This document shows positions 25,798 to 34,794 of a DNA stretch of 64,000 nucleotides, piece by piece (within the stretch, counting starts at the first letter, position 1; each line of letters opens with the position of its first letter). Below the pieces are notes generated by a model. That model made no database searches. It worked only from the letters and a program-made list of their open reading frames with translations, and was not told the origin of the DNA. Source of the DNA: Sulfitobacter sediminilitoris (GTDB lineage: Bacteria; Pseudomonadota; Alphaproteobacteria; Rhodobacterales; Rhodobacteraceae); assembly GCF_010667575.1 (NCBI RefSeq), contig NZ_JAABNT010000004.1, positions 124,001 through 188,000 of the forward strand, read 5' to 3'. Both the position numbers and the translations under genes were made by a program.

Positions 25798-26445
25798 CTA
25801 CTCAAACTGATAGCCGAACCGTGCAATATCCGCTGCGCAGCACGCCGCCACGATGTCGCGCAGTTTGGGGGTGTAGTAGGACTGGTAGCTTTCAAAGCGA
25901 CTGGACTGGTTTTCGTGTGGCAGGGCCAATTCAAACCCCAGATGATCGAACAAGGGCGCGGCGTCGGTCTTGAAGTGTTCAAGTCGAATATAGGCACTGC
26001 TTCGCTCCGTCCCGGTGACATCGGTCATATACCGGGCAGCGGGCCAGCTACGTTGCCCCTCTTGACTGGTCGGATCAGACAAAAACCGCTCGAACGGCAG
26101 CGACTTGGCCAGTCGCACAGCTGGATGATCGAAAGTCTGCTCTCTGAGCCAATGATAATAGCTGACCATCCGGTCCCACGGATTGCGCACCATGGTAAAG
26201 GTGAACATCCCGGCAATTTCATCCGCGCTGACCAGCCCATCAATGTCCGCGAGCGTTGAGTGTTTCCAAAGCCGCCCGGAGGAGGCTTGCACTTTGATCC
26301 GTCGCCGCCTGTTGCGTGCCTTGGGTGTATCGCCCAACATGATGTCGTCCTTCATCGCCCGCCCCTCAAGCGCCAGCGCCATCGAGGTGCCCCCGGTCTT
26401 GGGAATATGCACAAAGATATACGAACGGCCTCTGCTGATGATCAC
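25798..26445 (-). CDS. sulfotransferase family 2 domain protein
   Basis: A 215-aa PAPS-dependent sulfotransferase-like protein. The 5'-phosphosulfate loop is 'YIFVHIPKTGGTSMALALEG' and the 3'-phosphate motif 'FTFTMVRNPWDRMVSYYHWL', followed by 'LPFERFLSDPTSQEGQRSW' and 'AYIRLEHFKTDAAPLFDHLG', all in the order of the sulfotransferase-2 (carbohydrate) group. In roseobacters such proteins are thought to modify surface or secreted glycans, but the acceptor here is unknown. There is no signal peptide. Its start overlaps the stop of the EamA transporter by four bases, so they are co-transcribed. Confidence 0.9.
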   Translation of the reverse strand: MIISRGRSYIFVHIPKTGGTSMALALEGRAMKDDIMLGDTPKARNRRRRIKVQASSGRLWKHSTLADIDGLVSADEIAGMFTFTMVRNPWDRMVSYYHWLREQTFDHPAVRLAKSLPFERFLSDPTSQEGQRSWPAARYMTDVTGTERSSAYIRLEHFKTDAAPLFDHLGFELALPHENQSSRFESYQSYYTPKLRDIVAACCAADIARFGYQFE

Positions 26446-27377
26446 GGGTTCGGCTCCGGCACGCGCCCTGCGGGCACCGGCGTGCTGCTGCGAAAGGCGA
26501 TGATGCTACCGGCCACCGCGATCAGCACCATTCCGGCAAGGCCAAGGACAGGCACTGTCTGATCCCACAGCACCCAAGCCCAGAAACTGGCAAAGACCAG
26601 AAGGGAGTATTCAAAAACCGCCACGTGGCTGGCTTCGCCGATCAGGTAGCCGCGAAAGATCAGCGCGATTCCGATAAGCGATCCCACCGCTTGCACCGCG
26701 AACCAGAACACCATTGCGACATCAAGCGGTCCCCAGTTTCGCAACACAAAGCCTGCATGTCCTTCTGGCGCGTCACCGGTCACGGTGAAGATGCCAATCA
26801 GCCCAAATACTCCCAGCATGCCAAAGAACCCGGCGGTAAGGGTCATGGTGGTTTCGCCTTCGCACCACGCGCGCGTCGCGACAGCACCGATCGCATAAAG
26901 CAGCCCAGCGCCGATAGGCAGGAATGACACCGGATCAAGAGCGGCGGGATCAGGGCGGATCACCATCAAAGCGCCAACAAAGCCAATCACGACCGCTGTC
27001 CAACGGAAGGCTCCGACAGACTTGCCCTGAAACAGGATAGAGATCAGCACGACAAACAAAGGTGCGGTAAACAGGCCTGCGACCACGACACCAATGGGCA
27101 ACAGAGACAGGCAGCCAAAATAGATCAGCATCGCACCGGCCTGAAAGAAGCTGCGCCCGATCACGGCAAGGGGCCGATTGGCCCGCAGGCTGCCGTAGCC
27201 AAGTGCGATGACGATCGCGAGAATACCAAAGGCCATGATCGACCGGACGAAATGAAACTGCCAAAGGGATCCGCGCTCGGAAATGTAGGGGACAAAATTG
27301 TCGGTCAGGCCAAGCGTTGCCATACCGCCCAAGATAGAGACCGCGGCCAAGCCCGGTTTGATGCTGTCTGCGCTCAC
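26442..27377 (-). CDS. EamA/DMT-family transporter
   Basis: A 311-aa permease with ten predicted helices and the two EamA repeats (about 10-145 and 160-290). Motifs: 'FHFVRSIMAFGILAIVIALG', 'AGAMLIYFGCLSLLPIGVVV', 'ALMVIRPD' at the end of repeat 1, and 'GEASHVAVFEYSLLVFASFW' with 'VPVLGLAGMVLIAVAGSIIA' in repeat 2. The substrate is unknown. The start is GTG 27377 with GGGAG upstream. It is divergent from the acyl-CoA ligase gene (95-bp gap) and overlaps the sulfotransferase start. Confidence 0.9.
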   Translation of the reverse strand: MSADSIKPGLAAVSILGGMATLGLTDNFVPYISERGSLWQFHFVRSIMAFGILAIVIALGYGSLRANRPLAVIGRSFFQAGAMLIYFGCLSLLPIGVVVAGLFTAPLFVVLISILFQGKSVGAFRWTAVVIGFVGALMVIRPDPAALDPVSFLPIGAGLLYAIGAVATRAWCEGETTMTLTAGFFGMLGVFGLIGIFTVTGDAPEGHAGFVLRNWGPLDVAMVFWFAVQAVGSLIGIALIFRGYLIGEASHVAVFEYSLLVFASFWAWVLWDQTVPVLGLAGMVLIAVAGSIIAFRSSTPVPAGRVPEPNP

Positions 27378-27472
27378 GTGTGCTCCCTTGTTTTCAAAAT
27401 CACCCTTCCAAAGTCACGCCCATGCCGCAATACTCAACCGCCAGAACGACATCAATTCGGGAAGGATGCGAC

Positions 27473-29095
27473 ATGGGATGGATGCCTGACGAGACGGGGC
27501 TGGATAAATGCACCGCCAACTACGTACCACTTACACCATTATCGCATTTACGCCGGGCGCGGGACGTTTTCGCCAATCGCACGGCCGTAATCTATGGCGA
27601 CCACCGCGTCACCTATGCCGAATACTATGATCGTTGCTCGCGGCTGGCCTCCGCCCTGGCCGATATGGGTGTGAAATCAGGCGATGTGGTTGCCACCTTG
27701 CTGCCCAACACCCCTGCTCAGGCCGAGGCGCACTTTGGAGTGCCAGCCTGCGGGGCGGTGCTGAACACGATTAACACGCGCCTCGACGTTGGGACCGTCA
27801 CCTACATCTTTGAGCATGGCGGCGCAAAGGTGGTGCTGGTCGATACAGAATTTATGGATCTGGCCGAAGCTGCCTGTCGGGAAATGGACGGCACCGCCCC
27901 GGCGATCATTGAAGTCACCGACCCTGCGTTGCTTAAAACCGGCCGTCATCAGACCTATGATGAATTGCTGGCACGCGGCGATATCGGCTTTGACTGGCAG
28001 ATGCCGCAGGACGAATGGGAGAGCCTTGCGCTTAACTATACCTCCGGCACAACCGGGCGACCCAAAGGTGTCGTCTATCACCACCGTGGTGCGTATCTGA
28101 TGACAATGGGTACCGTCATCTCTTGGCGAATGGTGCTGCACCCGGTGTTTATGCAGATTGTGCCGCTGTTTCATTGCAACGGCTGGAACCATACGTGGAT
28201 GATGCCTCTGATTGGCGGCACGCTTGTCTGCTGCCGCGATATCACCGCAACCAATATTTATAACGCAATTGCGGACGAAGGGGTCACTCATTTTGGCGGC
28301 GCACCTATCGTTCTCAACATGCTGGTCAATGCGCCCGATACCGAACGCCGTCCTTTCGATCACACGGTCGAAGTGTTCACGGCGGGGGCACCGCCTGCCC
28401 CGGCCACGCTGTCAAAGATTGAAAAGCTGGGTTTCAACGTCACGCAGGTTTATGGGCTGACAGAAACCTACGGCCATGTGACCGAATGCATCTGGCGGGC
28501 GGAGGACTGGGACGGGCTTGATCAAGCCGACCGCGCGGCCGTCAAGGCGCGCCAGGGCGTCGCCATGCCAATGATGGAACACATCACTGTGACGGATGCC
28601 GACATGCAAGAGACACCGAATGACGGCACGACCCAAGGGGAGATCATGATCCGGGGCAATTCGGTTATGAAAGGCTACCTGAAGAATCCTCAGGCCACAC
28701 AGGAGGCATTTGCGGGCGGCTACTTTCACTCCGGCGACATCGCCGTGCAGCATCCGGATGGCTACATCCAGATTGCAGATCGTGCCAAAGACATCATCAT
28801 TTCCGGCGGAGAGAACATCTCATCCGTGGAAGTCGAGGGCGTGTTGATGGGCCATCCGGACGTCAACCTTGCTGCCGTCGTGGCCAAGCCGGATGAAAAG
28901 TGGGGCGAAGTGCCTTGCGCGTTTGTGGAGCTGAAGCCCGGATCGCAAACAGAAGAAGCGGACCTTATCGCCTTTGCCCGCGAAACGCTCGCCGGTTTCA
29001 AGGCCCCCAAAAAGGTTTTCTTCCAAGAGCTTCCCAAAACCTCAACCGGCAAGATACAGAAGTTCGAGTTGCGCAAATTCGCGGTCGATCTTTGA
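27473..29095 (+). CDS. acyl-CoA ligase, DmdB-like (3-methylmercaptopropionyl-CoA ligase family)
   Basis: A 540-aa ANL-superfamily ligase forming acyl-CoA from acid, ATP and CoA. The start is ATG 27473 after GGAAGG; the frame is open upstream but unlike the family. P-loop 'LNYTSGTTGRPKGVVYHHRG', 'VPLFHCNGWNHTWMMPLIGG', A4/A5 'TAGAPPAPATL' and 'YGLTETYGHVTEC', hinge 'IADRAKDIIISGGENISSVE' and catalytic Lys in 'PKTSTGKIQKFELRK'. Length and motifs agree with roseobacter DmdB, which activates methylmercaptopropionate from DMSP and also short- and medium-chain acids. Which substrate applies here is unresolved. It converges with the GNAT gene without a gap. Confidence 0.92.
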   Translation: MGWMPDETGLDKCTANYVPLTPLSHLRRARDVFANRTAVIYGDHRVTYAEYYDRCSRLASALADMGVKSGDVVATLLPNTPAQAEAHFGVPACGAVLNTINTRLDVGTVTYIFEHGGAKVVLVDTEFMDLAEAACREMDGTAPAIIEVTDPALLKTGRHQTYDELLARGDIGFDWQMPQDEWESLALNYTSGTTGRPKGVVYHHRGAYLMTMGTVISWRMVLHPVFMQIVPLFHCNGWNHTWMMPLIGGTLVCCRDITATNIYNAIADEGVTHFGGAPIVLNMLVNAPDTERRPFDHTVEVFTAGAPPAPATLSKIEKLGFNVTQVYGLTETYGHVTECIWRAEDWDGLDQADRAAVKARQGVAMPMMEHITVTDADMQETPNDGTTQGEIMIRGNSVMKGYLKNPQATQEAFAGGYFHSGDIAVQHPDGYIQIADRAKDIIISGGENISSVEVEGVLMGHPDVNLAAVVAKPDEKWGEVPCAFVELKPGSQTEEADLIAFARETLAGFKAPKKVFFQELPKTSTGKIQKFELRKFAVDL

Positions 29096-29569
29096 TCAGC
29101 GCAGATCTTTCTCAAACCGCCAAATGGTGACGCTTTGCGCACCTTTGGCGGTTTCGACCTGATAGACTTCTTCACCCCGCCGCACCCATCCGGCTTTCTC
29201 ATAAAATCGGGCCGCCCGATCGTTGCCAACGCTGCACGCCAGCCACGCTGCACGGCCTGCAAGCGTGTTCTCAACCGATGCCATCATCGCAGCTGCAATG
29301 CCCTGCCCCTGAAACCCTGCGGCCACATAAAACTGATAGAGCTCATCGCCCTCCAGCACATAGAATCCGGCCACCTGTCCGTCGTTTCGCGCCAGAAACG
29401 TGTGATCCAGATGGGCCGCCGTCCGTTCAGTGAATTCCGCCATCACACGGGAAGCAACCAATGTGGGCGATACAATCGCCGCATGCGCCTGATGCCAGCC
29501 ATCATGCCAAAGCTTCGCAATAGCAGGAACATCAGTGGTGCGGGCCTGAACTATCTCCAACTCACTCAT
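29096..29569 (-). CDS. GNAT-family N-acetyltransferase
   Basis: A 157-aa acetyltransferase. The start is ATG 29569 ('MSELEIVQARTTD') with GGACGG before it. The acetyl-CoA-binding motif A is 'LYQFYVAAGFQGQGIAAAMM' (Q/RxxGxG/A) and the motif B tail is 'CSVGNDRAARFYEKAGWVRR', the usual GNAT end. The N-terminal 'IAKLWHDGWHQAHA' is shared with amino-acid or small-amine acetyltransferases, but the acceptor is unknown. The stop codon abuts the stop of the convergent ligase gene. Confidence 0.87.
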   Translation of the reverse strand: MSELEIVQARTTDVPAIAKLWHDGWHQAHAAIVSPTLVASRVMAEFTERTAAHLDHTFLARNDGQVAGFYVLEGDELYQFYVAAGFQGQGIAAAMMASVENTLAGRAAWLACSVGNDRAARFYEKAGWVRRGEEVYQVETAKGAQSVTIWRFEKDLR

Positions 29570-29645
29570 ACCGTCCACTTTCGATTGCCCCGACGTCGCT
29601 GAATGCTAAACTACGCACAAAACGAGAGGCAGGCCAGCAACCCCA

Positions 29646-30659
29646 ATGACGGCGCTCAAGAAATATGCCCGGCTTGAGGCAACAGGCCTGTGGCGTGCCA
29701 GCCCGGATGACCAACGCCGCGAGGTGATTGTGTCGATTGGCGACGCAACGCTGGTGATTAGCGATCTCAAGGATCAGGCGCTTGCCCATTGGTCGCTGGC
29801 CGCCGTTGAACGTGCAAACCCGAACGAAACACCAGCGATCTTTCATCCCGATGGTGACCCCTCCGAGACTGTTGAACTGCCTGAGAACGAGACAGAGATG
29901 GTCGAGGCCATCGAAACTCTGCGTCGTGTTATCGAAAAGTCGCGACCCAAGCCCGGGCGTCTGCGTTGGCTGGGCGTTGTGACGTCCATTCTTTTGGTCG
30001 CATGGCTGGCATTCTTCTGGCTGCCCGGTGCGCTTCAGGATCATACGTTGACCGTGGTACCCAAAGTGAAGCGGGACGCCATTGGCGCAGCCCTACTGAA
30101 ACGCATAGAACGGGTGTCTGGCCCGGTCTGCGCCGATCCCGGTGGTCTGGCTGCCCTTGCTTTGCTTTCGTCCCGGCTTCAGGCGGGGGCATTGGCCGTC
30201 TTGCCCGAAATGACGCAGGAAAGCCTGCATTTGCCGGGCAACCTGATTGTCCTGGATCGAAGTGTTATTGAAGACTTCGAAGAGCCCGACGTCGTGGCGG
30301 GGTATGTTCTGACGGAATTGACGCGTCGCGATGCTTCTGACCCGTTGCGCGATCTTTTGCAGGTTGCAGGCCTGCGTGAGAATTTCAGGTTGTTGACCAC
30401 TGGCGAGATTTCACCCCGGGCCCTTGATGCCTATGCCGAACACTTGATGACCACGCCCGCGACCGCGCCAGACCTTGCCTCCCAGCTTGCACGGTTTGAA
30501 AATGCCGCGTTGCGCAGCACACCCTATGCCTATGCCCGCGATATCACAGGCGAGACAACGCTGGCCCTGATCGAAGGTGACCCGATGAACGGCAAGCTAA
30601 CGGAACCGCTGATCTCGGATGCGAACTGGCTCCGAATGCAAGCGATCTGTGGCGGCTGA
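29646..30659 (+). CDS. single-pass membrane protein with a degenerate M48-peptidase-like domain
   Basis: A 337-aa protein. A cytosolic N-terminal part of about 105 residues is followed by one membrane helix ('WLGVVTSILLVAWLAFFWLP') and a C-terminal domain. That domain recalls M48 zinc peptidases: 'LPGNLIVLDRSVIEDFEEPD' matches their 'lPgg.ivl..gl......', and 'VVAGYVLTELTRRDA' lies where 'laHEigHv..rh' should be. Both zinc His are missing, so it should be catalytically dead. 'LLTTGEISPRALDAYAEHL' follows. It overlaps functionally with the SGNH gene three bases downstream. The M48 link is my inference from pattern only. Confidence 0.75.
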   Translation: MTALKKYARLEATGLWRASPDDQRREVIVSIGDATLVISDLKDQALAHWSLAAVERANPNETPAIFHPDGDPSETVELPENETEMVEAIETLRRVIEKSRPKPGRLRWLGVVTSILLVAWLAFFWLPGALQDHTLTVVPKVKRDAIGAALLKRIERVSGPVCADPGGLAALALLSSRLQAGALAVLPEMTQESLHLPGNLIVLDRSVIEDFEEPDVVAGYVLTELTRRDASDPLRDLLQVAGLRENFRLLTTGEISPRALDAYAEHLMTTPATAPDLASQLARFENAALRSTPYAYARDITGETTLALIEGDPMNGKLTEPLISDANWLRMQAICGG

Positions 30660-30662
30660 GCA

Positions 30663-31325
30663 ATGCTCGACACCGCTGCACGGCTTGCCCTGTCTCCTTT
30701 GCTGATTGCCCAAGCATTGCAGATCCGGCGCATCGCTCAACGCCTGCCCGAAGCCGCAGGTCCGCGTGAAGGTGTCATTGGCAGTGGCCCGCCTCTGCGC
30801 CTTGGCATTGTCGGGGACAGTTCTGCTGCAGGCGTTGGCGTGTCTCACCAGTCGCAGGCGCTTGCAGGACAGCTGACGGATGCCTTGTCGCGACATTTTG
30901 AGGTAAGCTGGTATCTCGACGCTCTCACCGGGGCTACGACAAGCAGCACGCTGGCGCGGCTTGAGAGCGCCAAGCCAAAGCCTTTGGATGTTGTGGTTAT
31001 CGCGCTGGGTGTAAACGATGTGACCCGATTGGTTCCTGCCCCTGTCTGGCTGCGCCAACAGCAACGCCTGCTGGCCCGGCTGCGTGTTATGTACAGCCCA
31101 AAGCAGTTCTATATCTCAGGAATGCCTCCGTTGCAGCATTTTCCCCTGCTCCCCCACCCCCTGCGCTGGACGCTTGGCCGCCACGCAACCAAGCTTGAGA
31201 CACACCGCATCGCCTATCTGGATACACGCGCCGATTGCACTCATGCCCAGTTTGATCTGGAACTTGACCCAGACCTGATGGCGAGTGACGGTTTTCACCC
31301 GTCAGCGAAACTCTATGCGGTCTGA
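30663..31325 (+). CDS. SGNH/GDSL-type hydrolase (esterase)
   Basis: A 220-aa SGNH-fold hydrolase: block I 'LRLGIVGDSSAAGVGVS' with nucleophile Ser (GDSS), block II 'LDALTGATTSSTLARL' with Gly, block III 'VVVIALGVNDVTRLVP' with Asn (GVND), and block V 'MASDGFHPSAKLYAV' with the Asp-His pair. The N-terminal ~30 residues are hydrophobic and could anchor it to the membrane. The protein ends just after block V, a little short. It starts three bases after the stop of the M48-like gene, so the two form an operon. Substrate unknown; lipids or O-acyl groups are typical. Confidence 0.88.
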   Translation: MLDTAARLALSPLLIAQALQIRRIAQRLPEAAGPREGVIGSGPPLRLGIVGDSSAAGVGVSHQSQALAGQLTDALSRHFEVSWYLDALTGATTSSTLARLESAKPKPLDVVVIALGVNDVTRLVPAPVWLRQQQRLLARLRVMYSPKQFYISGMPPLQHFPLLPHPLRWTLGRHATKLETHRIAYLDTRADCTHAQFDLELDPDLMASDGFHPSAKLYAV

Positions 31326-31336
31326 GGAAAAGAAAT

Positions 31337-31363
31337 GGCCAGCCGGATGATCTCCGACTGGCC
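31337..31363. terminator. hairpin terminator between SGNH and SPOR genes
   Basis: Arms GGCCAG-CGG and CCG-CTGGCC (31337-31345 with 31355-31363) pair with one bulge. On the minus strand the stem is followed by ATTTCTTTTCC, so it probably serves the SPOR-domain gene best. Confidence 0.65.
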
Positions 31364-31386
31364 CAAATTCAAAGATTGAGAATACA

Positions 31387-32742
31387 TTACCGGGCAAAAG
31401 CATCCCGGTAGCCCGCACCGCGCAGACGGTTCAGGGCTGATTGCATGGCACCGGACCCATTGAATGGACCGGCCTGCACCGTCATGTAGCTCTGGCCGCC
31501 CTTCCGGTGCTTTCCGATCCGGGCGGGCATACCCATCAGGGCGATTGATTGCGCCGCACGCCGCGCATTGGCTTCGTCACGGAAGGTCCCAATCTGAACA
31601 TACCGCTTGCCAGCATCGGCTTTGCTCGATGCTGCAGCCTTCGAAGCCAGAGGCTTTTCAGGTGTGGAGCGGCTGGAGTAGAACGGCTTGCGCACCACAG
31701 GCTTTGCTCCGGCGTGACGCACGATCCGCTTCATCGTCTGTCCATCGCGCTGGACGATCGTCACCTCGCCGAACTCACGACGTTGTTGTTCGATGCTGGT
31801 GTAGGGGTAGATCAGGGGGACTGACGCAGTCATGTCACGACCGTTCGTCTGGTTGACCAGACGGCGCGGCACTGTCTGTGTCCAGACCAGCAACATTTGC
31901 TCACGACCAGCCAGATTTTGTTCCGCGCGATAGGGGTTCAGACGGTCATCGTCCCATGCCAATCTGTAGCCCTTGGGAGCGGCACCATTACGTGTGTTCA
32001 ACCGGTTCTGCGCCACGTGCTTGGGCACGATCCGGGTCGTTGATGTCACCTCAGCGGCATAGCCGGTGCCGGAGTGTGGTTGGATCGTCGCCGCGCCACT
32101 TGGCACCTGAGCATGGGCTTGTGGCACCACAACACGCGGTGCCGTCGCCATGCGCGGCGCGACAATTGGTTCAGCTTGTGGACCGCAGCGAACGCCTGAT
32201 CCCCGCAGATACTGTTGGGAAAGTGGTGAAGCACCGGGACAAGCGGTTGCGCCTTCGGACGCGCTGCGCGCCTGAACCACAGGTGCGGCCATCGTTGGCT
32301 TTACGATGACCCGTTGTGCCGATGCGCGTTTTGGTGCGGTCTGACGCACCACGGCAGGGGTCGCGCGGCGCGGCTTGGCCGCAACGCGGCGCGGCGCTGG
32401 TTTGGCACTTGTGGTCGGCGCAGGAGAAGCCGTGCCGTCAAGCGTGATCTGCACCGGCGCTGGGGCAGGTGCCTCTGCCACCTGTCCTGCCAGTGACGGC
32501 CTGAAACCGCAGACGGTCTTGCGGTCACGCGTCACACGCGGCACCCAAGTAACATTCCCATCAATGCCGGCACGTATGAACACGCAGCCATTGCTGTCCA
32601 CGTATTGCTTGCCTTTGTAGGAGGTGGGCGGAAACTCTGCCGGTTGTTGCTCGCGGATCTGCGCTTGACCCGTGCCGACGTTGAGCGCGACCCCGAGACT
32701 GCCTGCGACGGCCACAACGGCTAGTATTCTCGATAGCTTCAT
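31387..32742 (-). CDS. secreted SPOR-domain protein
   Basis: A 451-aa exported protein from ATG 32742 (start of the signal peptide 'MKLSRILAVVAVAGSLG'). After the signal come 'YVDSNGCVFIRAGIDGNVTW' and 'CGFRPSL', a small conserved module with two Cys, then a long Pro/Ala/Arg-rich low-complexity linker, and a C-terminal SPOR domain (about 375-451; 'GKRYVQIGTFRDEANARRAA', 'MTVQAGPFNGSGAMQSALNR'). SPOR domains bind peptidoglycan strands lacking stem peptides at the division septum. A role in envelope or division is therefore likely (family knowledge). It is probably a monocistron with its terminator at 31337-31363. Confidence 0.9.
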   Translation of the reverse strand: MKLSRILAVVAVAGSLGVALNVGTGQAQIREQQPAEFPPTSYKGKQYVDSNGCVFIRAGIDGNVTWVPRVTRDRKTVCGFRPSLAGQVAEAPAPAPVQITLDGTASPAPTTSAKPAPRRVAAKPRRATPAVVRQTAPKRASAQRVIVKPTMAAPVVQARSASEGATACPGASPLSQQYLRGSGVRCGPQAEPIVAPRMATAPRVVVPQAHAQVPSGAATIQPHSGTGYAAEVTSTTRIVPKHVAQNRLNTRNGAAPKGYRLAWDDDRLNPYRAEQNLAGREQMLLVWTQTVPRRLVNQTNGRDMTASVPLIYPYTSIEQQRREFGEVTIVQRDGQTMKRIVRHAGAKPVVRKPFYSSRSTPEKPLASKAAASSKADAGKRYVQIGTFRDEANARRAAQSIALMGMPARIGKHRKGGQSYMTVQAGPFNGSGAMQSALNRLRGAGYRDAFAR

Positions 32743-32773
32743 TTCATGCCCCCACACAATATGTAGTCAAGAT

Positions 32774-32789
32774 GCCTCAGCCCGCTGAG
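32774..32789 (-). terminator. possible hairpin terminator of upp
   Basis: A CTCAG-CGGG-CTGAG hairpin on the minus strand lies 44 bp after the upp stop, with only a weak T-rich tail (CATCTTG). Confidence 0.35.
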
Positions 32790-32832
32790 CAAGTCTAGCA
32801 CCCGCGTGATGTCCAACCCGAATTTGGGGCGA

Positions 32833-33474
32833 TTATTTGGTCCCGTACATCCGGTCTCCGGCATCACCCAATCCAGGGACGATATAACCAACGTCGTTTA
32901 ACGCGTGGTCAACGGCCGCCGTGACAATCGGGACATCGGGATGCGCCTCTTTCATCCGAGCGACGCCCTCTGGTGCGGCCAGCAGGCACAGAAACCGAAT
33001 GTGGTTGGCCCCTGCTTTTTTCAACAGGTCAATCGCCGCTACAGATGAATTGCCCGTCGCCAGCATAGGATCGACGCAGATCACCAGCCGGTCATCCAGC
33101 CCTTCGGGCACCTTGAAGTAATACTGGACCGGCTGAAGCGTCTTTTCATCCCGGTAAAGACCGACAAACCCCACCCGTGCCGAAGGGATCAGTTCCAGCA
33201 CACCATCCAGCAATCCATTGCCTGCGCGCAGGATCGAAATCAGCGCAAGCTTCTTGCCTGCCAGCGTGGGCGCTTCCATTTCTTGCATGGGTGTTTCGAT
33301 GCCCTTGGTCGTCATTGGCAAGCCGCGGGTCACTTCATACGCTAAAAGCTGTGAAATCTCACGCAGGACCTGTCGGAATACGGCGGTGGGCGTGTTCTTG
33401 TCACGCATGATGGTCAGCTTGTGCTGTACCAAGGGGTGGTCCACGACTGTCAGGTGATCATCAGGGTAGGACAT
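32833..33474 (-). CDS. upp: uracil phosphoribosyltransferase
   Basis: Salvages uracil to UMP with PRPP. The 213-aa length is usual. Motifs: '[20 protein letters not shown]' at the N-terminus, '[20 protein letters not shown]' and the PRPP loop '[20 protein letters not shown]'. The C-terminal '[20 protein letters not shown]' is the uracil-binding flexible region. A short GGAG lies before ATG 33474. It lies 129 bp downstream of deoB on the same strand and completes the pyrimidine salvage group cdd-deoA-deoB-upp, either as a last operon gene or with its own promoter. Confidence 0.96.
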   Translation of the reverse strand: MSYPDDHLTVVDHPLVQHKLTIMRDKNTPTAVFRQVLREISQLLAYEVTRGLPMTTKGIETPMQEMEAPTLAGKKLALISILRAGNGLLDGVLELIPSARVGFVGLYRDEKTLQPVQYYFKVPEGLDDRLVICVDPMLATGNSSVAAIDLLKKAGANHIRFLCLLAAPEGVARMKEAHPDVPIVTAAVDHALNDVGYIVPGLGDAGDRMYGTK

Positions 33475-33603
33475 GGTGGCGGCTCCTTAATTTCAGCGAT
33501 GTTGTCGCCCGAAAACGCCCACCTTGCAAGCACCACTGCCTTGCCTTCCTGCCCCTTGCGCCGCTTTAGGGCTACAGCCGTCCGGGCACGTCTGCTTAGG
33601 AAG

Positions 33604-34794
33604 TTAACTTGGACCCACACCCAGATGGCGCGCAACAAGCGTTGCCACATCAATGAACCCGATTTGTCCCAAAGCTCCGGTTTCCGTGCCCGCGACCAAA
33701 ACGGGCACCCTTTCGCGGGTGTGATCCGTGCCGACCCAAGTGGGGTCATTTCCATGGTCCGCCGTCAATATCATCATGTCACCGGGTCTCAGGTGCCGCA
33801 GCACCTTGCCAATCTCAGCATCGAACCATTCCAACGCTCGGGCATAACCCGAGACGTCGCGCCGATGACCGTAGAGGCTGTCAAATTCTACGAAATTGGC
33901 AAAGGTCAAAGACCCCTCTGCCGCCTCTTCTACCAGCGTGCCCAAATGCCCCATCAGGGTGGCGTCACCCCCTTTGCGGACCTCATCAATGCCTTGCATC
34001 GAAAAGATATCGCCAATTTTCCCAACGGCATAGACGGGGCGGCCTGCATTCTGAACCCAGTTGGTAAGGACCGGCGCAGGCGGGGTAATTGCGTAGTCGC
34101 GGCGATTGGAGGTGCGGGTAAACCCCTGCGCGGCATCGCCGACGAAGGGGCGCGCAATGACACGACCAACCTTCATGTCGTGAAGGCGCGGGGCAATGGC
34201 CTCACACAGGGCAAGCAATCGTTCGAGCCCAAATTGTTCCTCATGGGCGGCAATCTGGAAAACACTGTCGGCAGAGGTATAGCAGATCGGCCAGCCGCTT
34301 TGCATGTGTTGCTGCCCCAATTCCGCGATGATCGCAGTACCGGATGCGTGGCAATCACCAAGGATACCATCAGTGCCAGCAGCCTGTGCAACATAACGGC
34401 TTAATTCGGTCGGAAAGGCAGGCTTGGTATCTGGAAAATAATGCCAATCCCATGGCACTGGCAGGCCCGCCAGTTCCCAATGCCCTGACGGCGTGTCCTT
34501 GCCTTTTGATACCTCTGTCGCAGCCCCGAAACAGGCACCTGGATCGGCGTGCAGCCCCGGCACGTCCATCCCGCTAGCCAGCTCTAGCGCCGCACCAAGT
34601 CCAAGCTTTGCCAAATGAGGCACTTTCAATGGGCCAGTTCGTCCCTCTTCGGCCTGACCAGCCGCACAGGCTTGCGCGATGTGGCCAAAGGTATTCGCGC
34701 CTGTATCGGGGGTGTCGCCGTTAAAAAACTGATCCGCATCCGGTGCGCCACCAATGCCAACCGAATCCATCACCACCAGAAAGGCCCTTGGCAT
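33604..34794 (-). CDS. deoB: phosphopentomutase
   Basis: Interconverts (deoxy)ribose-1-phosphate and -5-phosphate, feeding nucleoside sugars into central metabolism. The 396 aa are typical for the alkaline-phosphatase superfamily DeoB: metal site 'AFLVVMDSVGIGGAPDADQF' with the first Asp, 'DTGANTFGHIAQAC' with the phosphorylated Thr, 'DTPSGHWELAG', 'FVEFDSLYGHRRDVSGYARA', and 'MMILTADHGNDPTWVGTDHT' with the Asp-His metal ligands, then 'RERVPVLVAG'. Its ATG overlaps the deoA stop by one base (TGATG). Confidence 0.97.
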   Translation of the reverse strand: MPRAFLVVMDSVGIGGAPDADQFFNGDTPDTGANTFGHIAQACAAGQAEEGRTGPLKVPHLAKLGLGAALELASGMDVPGLHADPGACFGAATEVSKGKDTPSGHWELAGLPVPWDWHYFPDTKPAFPTELSRYVAQAAGTDGILGDCHASGTAIIAELGQQHMQSGWPICYTSADSVFQIAAHEEQFGLERLLALCEAIAPRLHDMKVGRVIARPFVGDAAQGFTRTSNRRDYAITPPAPVLTNWVQNAGRPVYAVGKIGDIFSMQGIDEVRKGGDATLMGHLGTLVEEAAEGSLTFANFVEFDSLYGHRRDVSGYARALEWFDAEIGKVLRHLRPGDMMILTADHGNDPTWVGTDHTRERVPVLVAGTETGALGQIGFIDVATLVARHLGVGPS

